A stretch of DNA of 64,000 nucleotides, from assembly GCA_026397915.1 (NCBI GenBank), contig JAPLTX010000021.1, positions 220,841 to 284,840 on the forward strand, read 5' to 3'. This stretch comes from Verrucomicrobiota bacterium (lineage in GTDB: Bacteria > Verrucomicrobiota > Verrucomicrobiia > CAIQCK01). A program made the translations under genes and the position numbers. The notes beneath the pieces were generated by a model. It worked only from the letters and a program-made list of their open reading frames with translations. It did no database searches and had not been told where the DNA came from. Positions within the stretch are counted from its first letter, which is position 1; each line of letters begins with the position of its first letter. Shown piece after piece: positions 9,122 through 17,588 of the stretch.

Positions 9122-10561
9122 ATGGCAGCGATTGCTCCATCTTTCTTTAGCGAGTTGCGCGCGATCTGCGGCGATGACGGTGTCATCACGCAGGAAGAGC
9201 GGCTTATGGTTTATGAGTGCGACGCTTACACGATGGAGAAGCATCTGCCCGATGTCGTCGCGCTGCCGCGCAGCACCGACGAGGTTGTGCGGGTCGTCAA
9301 GCTCTGCGCCGAGCATCACCTGCCGATCATTCCGCGCGGCACGGGCACGAGCCTCAGCGGCGCGGTGCTGGCGGTGGACGGCGGCGTCATCATCGGCACT
9401 ACGCGGCTCAACCGCATCTTGAACGTGGATTACCGGAACCGCCGGGCGCTGGTGGAGGCGGGCGTGCCGAATCTCTGGATCACCAACGCGGTGAAGCATC
9501 GCGGTCTGATGTTTGCGCCGGATCCGTCGAGCCAGCCCTCGTGCACCATTGCCGGCAACATTGCTTTCAACGCCGGCGGACCGCACACGCTCAAGCACGG
9601 CGCGACGACGAGTCACGTGCTCGGTTTCGACTTGGTGCTGCCGGACGGCGATGTCGTCTGGCTCGGGGCCACCGCCGACGGCGGCGAAGACGTGGAGGGC
9701 TGCGATTTGCGCGGGGTGGTGGTCGGTGCGGAGGGGATGTTCGGCGTCATCACACGGGTGGTGGTGCGGCTGATGAAAACGCCGCACGCGTTCCGGACGA
9801 TGCTGGCGGTGTTCAACAGCGCCGATGATGCGTCGCACGCTGTCAGTGACATCATCGCCGGCGGGATCATCCCGGTGGCGATGGAGTTGATGGACCAGCC
9901 GATCACTCGCGCGATTGAGGACGCTTATCATTTCGGCCTGCCGACGGACGCGGGCGCGGTGTTGATAATCGAACTTGAAGGCCACGAGGCCGGCTTGGAC
10001 CGGCAGGTGGAGCGTGTGACTGAGCTTTGCCGCAAGAACCATTCGCGCGACCTGAAGCCGGCGCGCACGCCGGAGGAGCGCGCGGCGTTGTGGAAGTGCC
10101 GCAAGAGCGCGTTCGGTGCCATTGGTCGGATCAGCCCGAACTTTGTGACGCAGGACGGCGTGGTGCCGCGCACGAAACTGCCGGAGATCATGCAGTTTAT
10201 CTATGATACCGCCAAGAAGCTTGGCCTCGGCGTCGCCAACGTCGCTCACGCCGGCGACGGCAACATTCACCCGATTATTTTTTACGACGAACGCATCGCC
10301 GGCGACGTGGAGAAGGCGTATGCGTGCAGCACGGCGATCGTGCGCCGCTGCATCGAACTGGGTGGCACGGCCACCGGCGAGCACGGCATCGGCGTTGAGA
10401 AAGCGGAGCTGATGTCGGTGCAGTATAGCGCGGACGATCTCGACGCGATGCAACGCGTGCGACGCGCGTTCGACCCGGAGGGTCGCTGCAACCCGCACAA
10501 GATGTTCCCCGGCGGCAAACGATGCCTGAACTTCAATCCGCGGAGGCAGGTGGCGATATGA
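9122..10561 (+). CDS. glcD: Glycolate oxidase, FAD-linked subunit GlcD
   Basis: GlcD is the catalytic flavoprotein subunit that oxidises glycolate (or D-lactate) to glyoxylate (or pyruvate). The 479-residue product shows the FAD_binding_4 fold: LPRSTDEVVRVVKLCAEHH, the pyrophosphate loop PRGTGTSLSGAVL, and SCTIAGNIAFNAGGPHTLKHG. At the C-terminus it has the FAD-oxidase C domain with GDGNIHP and TGEHGIGVEK. Length and order match the family. It leads an operon with overlapping glcE and glcF. A glycolate-oxidising complex suits an organism that eats algal exudates or recycles photorespiratory-type C2 acids. Confidence 0.93.
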   Translation: MAAIAPSFFSELRAICGDDGVITQEERLMVYECDAYTMEKHLPDVVALPRSTDEVVRVVKLCAEHHLPIIPRGTGTSLSGAVLAVDGGVIIGTTRLNRILNVDYRNRRALVEAGVPNLWITNAVKHRGLMFAPDPSSQPSCTIAGNIAFNAGGPHTLKHGATTSHVLGFDLVLPDGDVVWLGATADGGEDVEGCDLRGVVVGAEGMFGVITRVVVRLMKTPHAFRTMLAVFNSADDASHAVSDIIAGGIIPVAMELMDQPITRAIEDAYHFGLPTDAGAVLIIELEGHEAGLDRQVERVTELCRKNHSRDLKPARTPEERAALWKCRKSAFGAIGRISPNFVTQDGVVPRTKLPEIMQFIYDTAKKLGLGVANVAHAGDGNIHPIIFYDERIAGDVEKAYACSTAIVRRCIELGGTATGEHGIGVEKAELMSVQYSADDLDAMQRVRRAFDPEGRCNPHKMFPGGKRCLNFNPRRQVAI

Positions 10562-11403
10562 GCATCGTGGCCTACGCTCCGGACGATCTCACCGTGACCG
10601 TGACCGCGGACACGACGCTGGCAGCGTTGCAGCAGCATCTCGCGCCGCGCGACCAGTGGCTACCGGTGGACCCGCCGAACCCGGCGCGGCTCACCATCGG
10701 CGAAATCGTGGACTGCGACCTGAGCGGGCCGCGTCGCTACGGTTACGGAACAGTCCGCGAGCACATCCTGAGCCTGCGCGCCGAGTTGGCCGACGGGCGG
10801 TTGATCAAGTCCGGCGCGGACGTGGTGAAAAACGCCGCTGGCTACGACCTCTGCCGGCTCTTCACCGGCGCGCGGGGCGAACTCGCGACTGTGTGCGAGG
10901 TCTGCTTCAAGGTGCAGCCGCGGCCGGAAGTGGAGCATTTTGGAAAAGTGGAGTTCCCAACCGCCGAAGCGGCGTGCGAATTTGTGGAGAAGCTCGACAC
11001 CTCCGAATTGACGCCGACGGTGCTCGATTTGCACAACGCCAACGGCGCGGGGCCGTGGACCGTCGTCGTCGGCTTCGCTGGAACGCGCGAGGAGGTTGCT
11101 TGGCAGCGCAAGGAAACCGAGCGGTTTGCCGCGATGACCGATACCAATCTCGATTACGAAGAGCAGTTCTGGTCCACCACTGCTGCTGGCCCAGCGCGCA
11201 AGCTCTCTGTGTTGCCGTCAAAACTCGCCGCGACCATCGCCTCGATGCGCGGCGTCACGTCGCTCGTGGCGCGCGCGGGCAACGGCGTCATTTATTACCG
11301 AGGCGAGGACCAGGGAACTGGCCTCGCGCCGGCCGTCAAGTTGATGCAGCGTCTGAAGCATGAGTTCGACCCAGACAACCAACTCCAAGCCCGCCGTGCT
11401 TGA
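10558..11403 (+). CDS. glcE: Glycolate oxidase FAD-binding subunit GlcE, N-terminally short
   Basis: The product resembles the second, smaller FAD-binding subunit of glycolate oxidase: DDLTVTVTADTTLAALQQHL, RYGYGTVREHILSLRAELADG and KNAAGYDLCRLFTGARGELA are typical. It has 281 residues against about 350 for the E. coli protein. The missing part is the first FAD-binding strand-loop region with its Gly-rich pyrophosphate loop. The ATG at 10558 overlaps the glcD stop (ATGA) and has a GGAGG upstream; an ATG at 10522 would add 12 residues but would not restore the loop. Either the glcE FAD site is lost and the subunit is structural, or GlcD supplies the flavin. Confidence 0.85.
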   Translation: MSIVAYAPDDLTVTVTADTTLAALQQHLAPRDQWLPVDPPNPARLTIGEIVDCDLSGPRRYGYGTVREHILSLRAELADGRLIKSGADVVKNAAGYDLCRLFTGARGELATVCEVCFKVQPRPEVEHFGKVEFPTAEAACEFVEKLDTSELTPTVLDLHNANGAGPWTVVVGFAGTREEVAWQRKETERFAAMTDTNLDYEEQFWSTTAAGPARKLSVLPSKLAATIASMRGVTSLVARAGNGVIYYRGEDQGTGLAPAVKLMQRLKHEFDPDNQLQARRA

Positions 11404-12643
11404 GCCGTTCATTGATGAGCGGACCGCGCTGACCTGCGTCCATTGCGGGTTGTGTCTGGCGTCGTGCCCGACCTATCTGGAGACCGGCGACGAAAACCTC
11501 TCGCCGCGTGGCCGCATCTATCTCATGCGCCAGCTTCTCAGCGGGCGCGCGCCGCTCAACGACGCGACCGTGCAGCCGCTGGATGTCTGCCTCGGCTGTC
11601 TCGGTTGCCAGACGGCGTGCCCAGGCAGCGTCCATTACGGCGAACTGATCGAGCACACGCGCGACTTCATCGAGCACCATCACCGGCGCTCGCTCTACCA
11701 GACGCTGCTGCGGCGCGTGCTCGTCGAGCAGGTGTTCCCGTATCCGTGGCGGACGAAGCTCGCGCTCGCGCCGCTGCAACTCGTCCGTTGGCTCGGCTTG
11801 GAAGGATGGCTGCCGGCTTTCACGCGCCCCATGACGTCGCTGGTGCCGGCGGGTTTCCGCAGCGAACCGCTGCCGCTGAATTCGCCGACCGCCGTGACGG
11901 AGAAGAAAGGCCGGATCGGTTTCATCGAAGGTTGCGTGCAGAGCGTCATGTTTGGCCCGACCAACAGCGCCGTCGTGCGGCTGCTTGTGCGCGCGGGCTT
12001 CGATGTCGTGACGCCGCCGGGGCAGGGATGCTGTGGCGCGCTCTTCTCGCACAGTGGGCAGTTGGAGAAGGCGCGCGCGTGCGCCCGCCAAAACATCGCG
12101 GTCTTCGAGCGGTTCGCCGTGGACCACATCGTCATCGGCGGCTCCGGCTGCGGCGCGACGCTCAAGGAATACGGCCTGCTGCTCAAGGACGATCCCGCGT
12201 GGGCCGCGCGCGGCAAGGTCTTCGCCGGCAAGGTCCGCGACATGGTCGAGATCCTCAGCCCGCGCTCCTTCGCTCTCAAAGCCGACTCCATGCCGCTCGT
12301 CACCTATCACGACGCCTGCCACCTCAACCACGCGCAGGGCATCCGACAGCAACCTCGCGAGCTGCTAAAGGCAGTTTGCGGAGACCGGTTCGTCGAGTTG
12401 CCGGAAAGCGATCTCTGCTGTGGCAGCGCCGGCAGCTACAACCTCACCCAGCCCGACATGGCGGCGCGGCTCCAGAAGCGCAAGACCTTGAACATCCTGA
12501 AAACTGGCGCGACGGTGGTGGTGACGACCAATCCCGGCTGCATGTTGCAGATTCGCGCCGGCTTGGTGGCCGCAGGCCGGGCCGACATCGAGGTGGTGCA
12601 TCTGGCGGATTTTCTGGACCGGCTCGGCGCAGGCCAATCGTAG
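11360..12643 (+). CDS. glcF: Glycolate oxidase iron-sulfur subunit GlcF
   Basis: The 427-residue product has two ferredoxin-type [4Fe-4S] motifs, CVHCGLCLASCP (from residue 26) and CLGCLGCQTACP, which pass electrons from the flavin subunits to the quinone pool. Two CCG (heterodisulfide-reductase-like) domains follow, one with GQGCCGALFSHSGQ and one with YHDACHLNHAQG and SDLCCGSAGSYN. Length matches the family (about 407 in E. coli). It overlaps glcE by 44 nt, so translation is coupled. It acts at the inner face of the cytoplasmic membrane. A hairpin overlaps the stop codon. Confidence 0.93.
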   Translation: MSSTQTTNSKPAVLEPFIDERTALTCVHCGLCLASCPTYLETGDENLSPRGRIYLMRQLLSGRAPLNDATVQPLDVCLGCLGCQTACPGSVHYGELIEHTRDFIEHHHRRSLYQTLLRRVLVEQVFPYPWRTKLALAPLQLVRWLGLEGWLPAFTRPMTSLVPAGFRSEPLPLNSPTAVTEKKGRIGFIEGCVQSVMFGPTNSAVVRLLVRAGFDVVTPPGQGCCGALFSHSGQLEKARACARQNIAVFERFAVDHIVIGGSGCGATLKEYGLLLKDDPAWAARGKVFAGKVRDMVEILSPRSFALKADSMPLVTYHDACHLNHAQGIRQQPRELLKAVCGDRFVELPESDLCCGSAGSYNLTQPDMAARLQKRKTLNILKTGATVVVTTNPGCMLQIRAGLVAAGRADIEVVHLADFLDRLGAGQS

Positions 12644-12664
12644 GCCAGACACTCCTGTCTGGCC
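12643..12664 (+). terminator. Hairpin overlapping the glcF stop
   Basis: Perfect 8-bp stem GGCCAGAC / GTCTGGCC with loop ACTCCT. It starts in the stop codon, like the uvrB palindrome. No U-run follows, so it may stabilise the mRNA end or be a small palindromic repeat rather than a Rho-independent terminator. Confidence 0.5.
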
Positions 12665-12700
12665 GTCTGCCGCGTGCGGACCATTGGAATTGAGCGTGGC

Positions 12701-15286
12701 ATGAATGCGATGAGATTCGTGTGCCGTTTCTTCTTTGCGGTTTCGATTGCGGTGGCGGGCGCGAGCGCCGACGAACTCGACCAAGCGATGACGCTGGCGC
12801 GAAAGACGCTCGACTTCGTCCAGCGAAGCCGGCCCTGTCCGGCGTTGGCGGCGCGGCTCGCGGAACTGGAGCAGCGCGCAACGACGCGCGACGCAAACCG
12901 GGCGGAACTCTGCCAAAGCGTGCGGCAACTGCGGCGACAGATCATCTTCTCGCATCCGCTGCTGGACTTCGACCGGTTGCTCATCAACAAGTGCCCGACG
13001 CCGAGCTACTCGCACCAGTCGCGCCAATACCTCGGCCGCTACAGCCGGCCGGGGCCGGGTCTGGCGGTGATCGAGAACTGGAAGGATCAGCCGCGCGAGA
13101 CGCTGCTGTTCAAGGGGCGCTTGCCGGTCGGTTCGACGATGCATCCGGAGTTGTCGTTCGATGCGCGGCGCGTGGCGTTCGCGTTCTGCGACCACACGCC
13201 GCCGGACCCGAACTTGCGGCAGTTTTTCCTCTGGGAGATCGGCGCGGACGGAAAGGGCTTGCGGCAGCTCACGGGGCGCGCCGCCGACCGCACTGCCGGC
13301 GAAGACGGACGCCAGACTGCGCTGGTGGAGGATTTTGATCCGTGTTATCTGCCCGACGGCGGCATCGCGTTCGTCAGCACCCGGCCGCAGACCCACATCC
13401 GCTGCCAATACGGCGGGCGCTACTTTGCCAACTTCCTGCTCTATCGCTGCGACGCCGACGGGCGCAACATCCGGCAGCTTTCCTTCGCCGAGGCGCCGGA
13501 ATGGGAGCCGAGCCTGCTCGACGACGGCCGCATCGTGTATTCGCGCTGGGACTACACCAACCGCCACTCGTATCATTTCCAGAGCATCTGGGTGACGCAT
13601 CCCGACGGCACCGGCACCGCCAGCCTCTACGGCAATCTCACCCGCAACCCGTGTAACAGCGCCGAGCCGCGCCAAATCCCCGGCTCGCACAAGATCGTCT
13701 GCACCGCGGCGGCGCATCACGCCTACACGGCTGGCTCGATCATCGTGGTGGACCCTCGCGCGGGCCTCGACGGCTTGGAGCCGATCAAGCGCGTCACGCC
13801 CGAGGTCGCATTTCCCGAAACCGAGGGTTGGCCAACGAGCGCGTTCACGACGCCGTGGCCGCTCAGCGAGGATTTGTTCCTGGCCGCCTACACGCCGGAG
13901 CCGCTCGCGAAGGAAAACACACCGGCCCAGAACGCGAACGCCTATGCCATCTATCTGGTGGATACGCTCGGCGGACGCGAACTGATCTATCGCGACCCGC
14001 AAGTCTCGTGCGTCTCGCCGATGCCGCTCGTGCCGCGACCGAAACCGCCGGTGTTGCCGCGCGCGTTGACGAAGGCCGCGGAACCGACGGGCACGTTCTA
14101 CATCCAGAACGTCTATCAATCCAGCCAGCCCATCGCCCCCGGCAGCATCGCGGGTGTGCGCGTGGTGCGCGTGTTTCCACAAACCGTCGAGACGCCGCCG
14201 GGCCGCAGCGTCGCCGTCTATGAAATGCCCAAGCGCATCCTCGGCACCGCGCCGGTGGACGCCAGCGGCTCCGTGACGTTCCGCGCGCCGGCGGGCCAGC
14301 CGTTGTTCTTCCAGCTCGTGGACAAGAACGGCATGGCGGTTATGACGATGCGGGCGCTGGCCTACTTGCAACCGGGTGAGGAAGCCGGTTGCATCGGCTG
14401 CCATGAATCGCGCCACGGCGCGCCCGACCGCATGGCGCGGCACGCGCGCTCGAAAGTCTACGACCTCCAGCCGCCCGCCGGCCCACGCTACGATGGCGGC
14501 CTCAGTTTCGCCAAAACCGTCCAGCCCGTGCTGGATCGTTACTGCATCGGTTGCCACGGACTGGAGCGCACCGACGGCGGCGTCAACCTGCTCGGCACGC
14601 TCCAGCCGGTCGCGTTCCCGCGCGCGCAATGGCCCGGCCCGAACAAGATGCGCGTGAGCACCGCCTACGAGTCGCTGGTGACGCGCACGGGCCTCGTGGC
14701 GGTGGCGCAAGGCGACATGGAGAGCGACTTCAGCAAACCGAAGGATTACTTCGCCCACGCCGGCCGGCTCGCGCCGATGCTGATGGCCGGCCATCCCGAC
14801 AAGAACGGCCAGCCGCGCGTGCGACTCGACCGCGTGAGTTTCGCGCGCATCGCCGACTGGCTGGACATGAACGCCGTCTGCTACAGCGACTACTCTTGGA
14901 ACAAACCCGAATGGTGCGAACCGTCGCCCGACGACGAACGCGCGCTCCGCGAGCACGTGCGGGCCAGATTCGGCGCAGCATTTGCCGAAGCGCCGTTTAC
15001 CGCGCTGGTGAACGTGGCGTTGCCGGAAGAGAGCCGCGTGTTGAAAGCGCCGCTGGCGGTGGCAGCGGGTGGTTGGGGACAGATTTCCGAAAACGGCTGG
15101 CGCGACACATCCGACCTCGATTACATCGCGATGCGGCGGCTCGTCGAAGCCGCCATCGGCCCGTTGCCTGGCCGCGACATCGCCGGCACCTGCGGTCGCG
15201 ACGACTGTTGTGTCTGCGGCTGCTGCTGGGTGCGGCGCGCGGTTTCGGCCGCTTTAACAAGAGCGACAACTCGCGCAGGGCAGTGA
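12701..15286 (+). CDS. Secreted HzsA-related dihaem beta-propeller protein
   Basis: A Sec signal (RFVCRFFFAVSIAVAGASA) opens an 861-residue product. The middle has PD40/WD40-like propeller blades (STMHPELSFDARRVAFAF, DFDPCYLPDGGIAFVS, EWEPSLLDDGRIVYSRW). Two c-type haem motifs follow, C564-H568 (CIGCH) and C615-H619 (CIGCH). This domain order matches the hydrazine-synthase-alpha-like proteins of Planctomycetes and Verrucomicrobiota, most of which are not in anammox organisms and have no proven reaction. The C-terminus carries an odd Cys cluster (CGRDDCCVCGCC). I take it as a periplasmic electron-transfer protein linked to the carbohydrate block; hydrazine synthesis is not implied. The start 12701 gives the best signal peptide; 12674 is possible. 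Confidence 0.75.
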   Translation: MNAMRFVCRFFFAVSIAVAGASADELDQAMTLARKTLDFVQRSRPCPALAARLAELEQRATTRDANRAELCQSVRQLRRQIIFSHPLLDFDRLLINKCPTPSYSHQSRQYLGRYSRPGPGLAVIENWKDQPRETLLFKGRLPVGSTMHPELSFDARRVAFAFCDHTPPDPNLRQFFLWEIGADGKGLRQLTGRAADRTAGEDGRQTALVEDFDPCYLPDGGIAFVSTRPQTHIRCQYGGRYFANFLLYRCDADGRNIRQLSFAEAPEWEPSLLDDGRIVYSRWDYTNRHSYHFQSIWVTHPDGTGTASLYGNLTRNPCNSAEPRQIPGSHKIVCTAAAHHAYTAGSIIVVDPRAGLDGLEPIKRVTPEVAFPETEGWPTSAFTTPWPLSEDLFLAAYTPEPLAKENTPAQNANAYAIYLVDTLGGRELIYRDPQVSCVSPMPLVPRPKPPVLPRALTKAAEPTGTFYIQNVYQSSQPIAPGSIAGVRVVRVFPQTVETPPGRSVAVYEMPKRILGTAPVDASGSVTFRAPAGQPLFFQLVDKNGMAVMTMRALAYLQPGEEAGCIGCHESRHGAPDRMARHARSKVYDLQPPAGPRYDGGLSFAKTVQPVLDRYCIGCHGLERTDGGVNLLGTLQPVAFPRAQWPGPNKMRVSTAYESLVTRTGLVAVAQGDMESDFSKPKDYFAHAGRLAPMLMAGHPDKNGQPRVRLDRVSFARIADWLDMNAVCYSDYSWNKPEWCEPSPDDERALREHVRARFGAAFAEAPFTALVNVALPEESRVLKAPLAVAAGGWGQISENGWRDTSDLDYIAMRRLVEAAIGPLPGRDIAGTCGRDDCCVCGCCWVRRAVSAALTRATTRAGQ

Positions 15287-15320
15287 AAACAGGAAACCCC
15301 ACGATAACAACTCGGCGAAC

Positions 15321-17588
15321 ATGAACAGACTAATCAAGCTTGTCGGAATTGCCTTTGGGATTGCTACCATCGGAGCGGCGGCGGACGACAAGGACGTTGT
15401 GATGTTGGAGAACCGCGTCCTGCGATTGGAGATACGAAAAGCACCCGCGCCCTTCATTGAGCGGCTCATCCACAAGGCGAGCGGCCAAGCCGCAGTCGTC
15501 GCGCCCGCCAACAAGAGCCTTTTCTCGATCACCCTTGCGAAGGAGGATGGAAGCTTGGAGACAATCGAGAGCGCCGCGGCAGGCGAGTCGAACGTGAGCA
15601 CGGCGGGTAAGATTGTCCTCAAGTATGCGAAGTTCCCAGCGCTCGATCTCGCGGTCGAGGTTACGGTCGTGTGCAACGAGAAGAATCCACTGACGCTCTG
15701 GACGATGCGCGTTGTGAACAACACGGGTCGGCGGTTGAAGACGGTCCGGTTCCCGCAGTTGCTCGCCGTGCCGACCATCGGTGACAGCAAGGACGATTGC
15801 CTCGTGTTGCCAGCGCTCGCCGGCACGCTCATCGAGAACCCGGCGGAGAACTGGCGAAACGGCCAGAGTGTGACGTTACGTTATCCGGGCGACATGTCGG
15901 CGCAATTTCTCGCGTATCAGGATCGCACGGCGGGTGTGTATCTGGCCGGCATGGACACGGCGGGTCATCCGATGTCGTTGGGCGTATCGAAGCAGGCGGA
16001 CGGATTTCGGTTTTGGCATGAGTTCGCGACTGTGAACGATGGGGGAAAGGCGGCGGGCGCGTGGCAGAGTCCGTATCCGGTGGCGATCGGTGTGACACAA
16101 GGAACTTGGTGCGACACGGCCGACCAATATAAGCAGTGGGCCGTGCGGCAAAAGTGGTGCGCGAAGACGTTGGTCGAACGGCGCGACATTCCCGCGTGGT
16201 GGAAGGACGGGCCGGACGTGCATGTCATGGAGGTCCGCACCTACGACAACAAGCGCACTTGCACCGGCTCTTATTACCCGAAGCTCCACGACCACCTCCG
16301 CGCGTTCCGCGAGAAGATCGGCGGGCCGATCGTCCCGATGCTCGGCGGCTGGGAGAATCACCGGCGCTGGACCGGCGGCGATTACTTTCCGGTCTTCGAC
16401 GCGGACAACGCTCGGCGAATCATCCCGCAGCTTGGGCAGGACGGCTTCCGGCCGTTCTTCTTTCTATCGGGGTTGTTCTACACGTATTGGAATGAAGGTC
16501 GCGACGGCGGGGAGATTCCCGCCGCGCAAAAGCACGCGGCGTCCTACGTTCTCAACGAGAAGACAGGCAAGCCCAAGGAATACGTGCTCAACGAATCCAA
16601 CCCATCCGGCGATTGGAAACGGCATTCCTACCAGTTCTGCGTGAGTGCTCCGCAGACGAAGAAGTTTTTCTGCGACGTGATTGACCAGGCGCATGCGCTC
16701 GGCGTGGACGTGTTGCAGATGGACCAGACGACCGGCGGTGCGGGCGACGCCTGCAGCTCGACGGCACACGGCCACGCGCCGGGCGGCGGGCTTTATCAGA
16801 GCCGCGCGTTCTGGGAACTGCTCGACGAGATGCGCGCGCACGGCAAGCGCCGCTCGCCCAACTTTGTCCTGTTCCACGAGGAGCCGCACGAGCAGTTGAT
16901 CCCGCACCTCGACGGTTTTCACGTGCGCGAGTATTACGAAAAGCGCTGGTATCGCGGCCAGCCCGGCGCGGTGGGCATCCCATTGTTCTCCTACCTCTAC
17001 CACGAGTTCGCGTCGGGCTACGGCGGCGACAGCGCCAGCCTGAGCAAAGAGAACAGCCGCTGGAACGTTCGTTGCCACGCGATGAACCTCATCGCCGGTC
17101 GCACGCCCGGCGGCTCCATCTGGTCGTCGCACCAGAGCATGTTCGAAGCGCATCCCGACCAGATCGCGATGATCCGCAACCACTGCCGTCTCTTGAAGAC
17201 GCGGGCGAAGGAATTCCTGATGCTCGGCAAGATGCTGCATCCGTATGAACTAGCGGTGCCCAAGCTGGTGATTGGCGTCCCTGCGCAGCGAGGTGGAAAG
17301 TGGGTGCGAGAAGACCTGCCGACGCCAGCAATCCTCACCAGTTCATGGCAATCGCCGAGCGGCAGGATCGGCCACCTGTTCGTGAACATCTCCGAAACCC
17401 GGCAGCCGCTGAAGGTGAGTCTCGACACGCGTAACGCGCCCGCCGCGAAATCATGCGACGCCGAAATCTACCGCTCGACCGCTTGCAAATCGTTCACGCC
17501 GCTCTGGCAAAACGTGCAGGCGCCGAAAGAGTTCGCCGCCGAACTGGAGCCGATGGAAGCGGTGTTTATCGAACTGCGAAAGATATGA
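15321..17588 (+). CDS. Secreted DUF6259 glycosidase-like protein
   Basis: The 755-residue product begins with a signal peptide (LIKLVGIAFGIATIGAAA). The centre reads as the DUF6259 TIM-barrel: WWKDGPDVHVMEVRTYDN, GGPIVPMLGGWENHRRW, FRPFFFLSGLFYTYWNEG and ALGVDVLQMDQTTGGAGDAC. The Asp in DVLQMDQ sits at a barrel strand end where GH36-like enzymes keep a catalytic acid. N- and C-terminal beta domains flank the barrel. The family is related to retaining glycosidases, but activities are largely unassigned. Its stop overlaps the next start (ATGA), so the two are co-translated. Confidence 0.75.
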   Translation: MNRLIKLVGIAFGIATIGAAADDKDVVMLENRVLRLEIRKAPAPFIERLIHKASGQAAVVAPANKSLFSITLAKEDGSLETIESAAAGESNVSTAGKIVLKYAKFPALDLAVEVTVVCNEKNPLTLWTMRVVNNTGRRLKTVRFPQLLAVPTIGDSKDDCLVLPALAGTLIENPAENWRNGQSVTLRYPGDMSAQFLAYQDRTAGVYLAGMDTAGHPMSLGVSKQADGFRFWHEFATVNDGGKAAGAWQSPYPVAIGVTQGTWCDTADQYKQWAVRQKWCAKTLVERRDIPAWWKDGPDVHVMEVRTYDNKRTCTGSYYPKLHDHLRAFREKIGGPIVPMLGGWENHRRWTGGDYFPVFDADNARRIIPQLGQDGFRPFFFLSGLFYTYWNEGRDGGEIPAAQKHAASYVLNEKTGKPKEYVLNESNPSGDWKRHSYQFCVSAPQTKKFFCDVIDQAHALGVDVLQMDQTTGGAGDACSSTAHGHAPGGGLYQSRAFWELLDEMRAHGKRRSPNFVLFHEEPHEQLIPHLDGFHVREYYEKRWYRGQPGAVGIPLFSYLYHEFASGYGGDSASLSKENSRWNVRCHAMNLIAGRTPGGSIWSSHQSMFEAHPDQIAMIRNHCRLLKTRAKEFLMLGKMLHPYELAVPKLVIGVPAQRGGKWVREDLPTPAILTSSWQSPSGRIGHLFVNISETRQPLKVSLDTRNAPAAKSCDAEIYRSTACKSFTPLWQNVQAPKEFAAELEPMEAVFIELRKI

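Noticed and set aside
12365..14956. An 863-codon open frame antisense to glcF and the HzsA-like gene
   Set aside because: Long antisense frames are common in GC-rich DNA. The plus strand has haem motifs, a signal peptide and propeller repeats, while the antisense product is Arg/His/Ala-rich without any motif.
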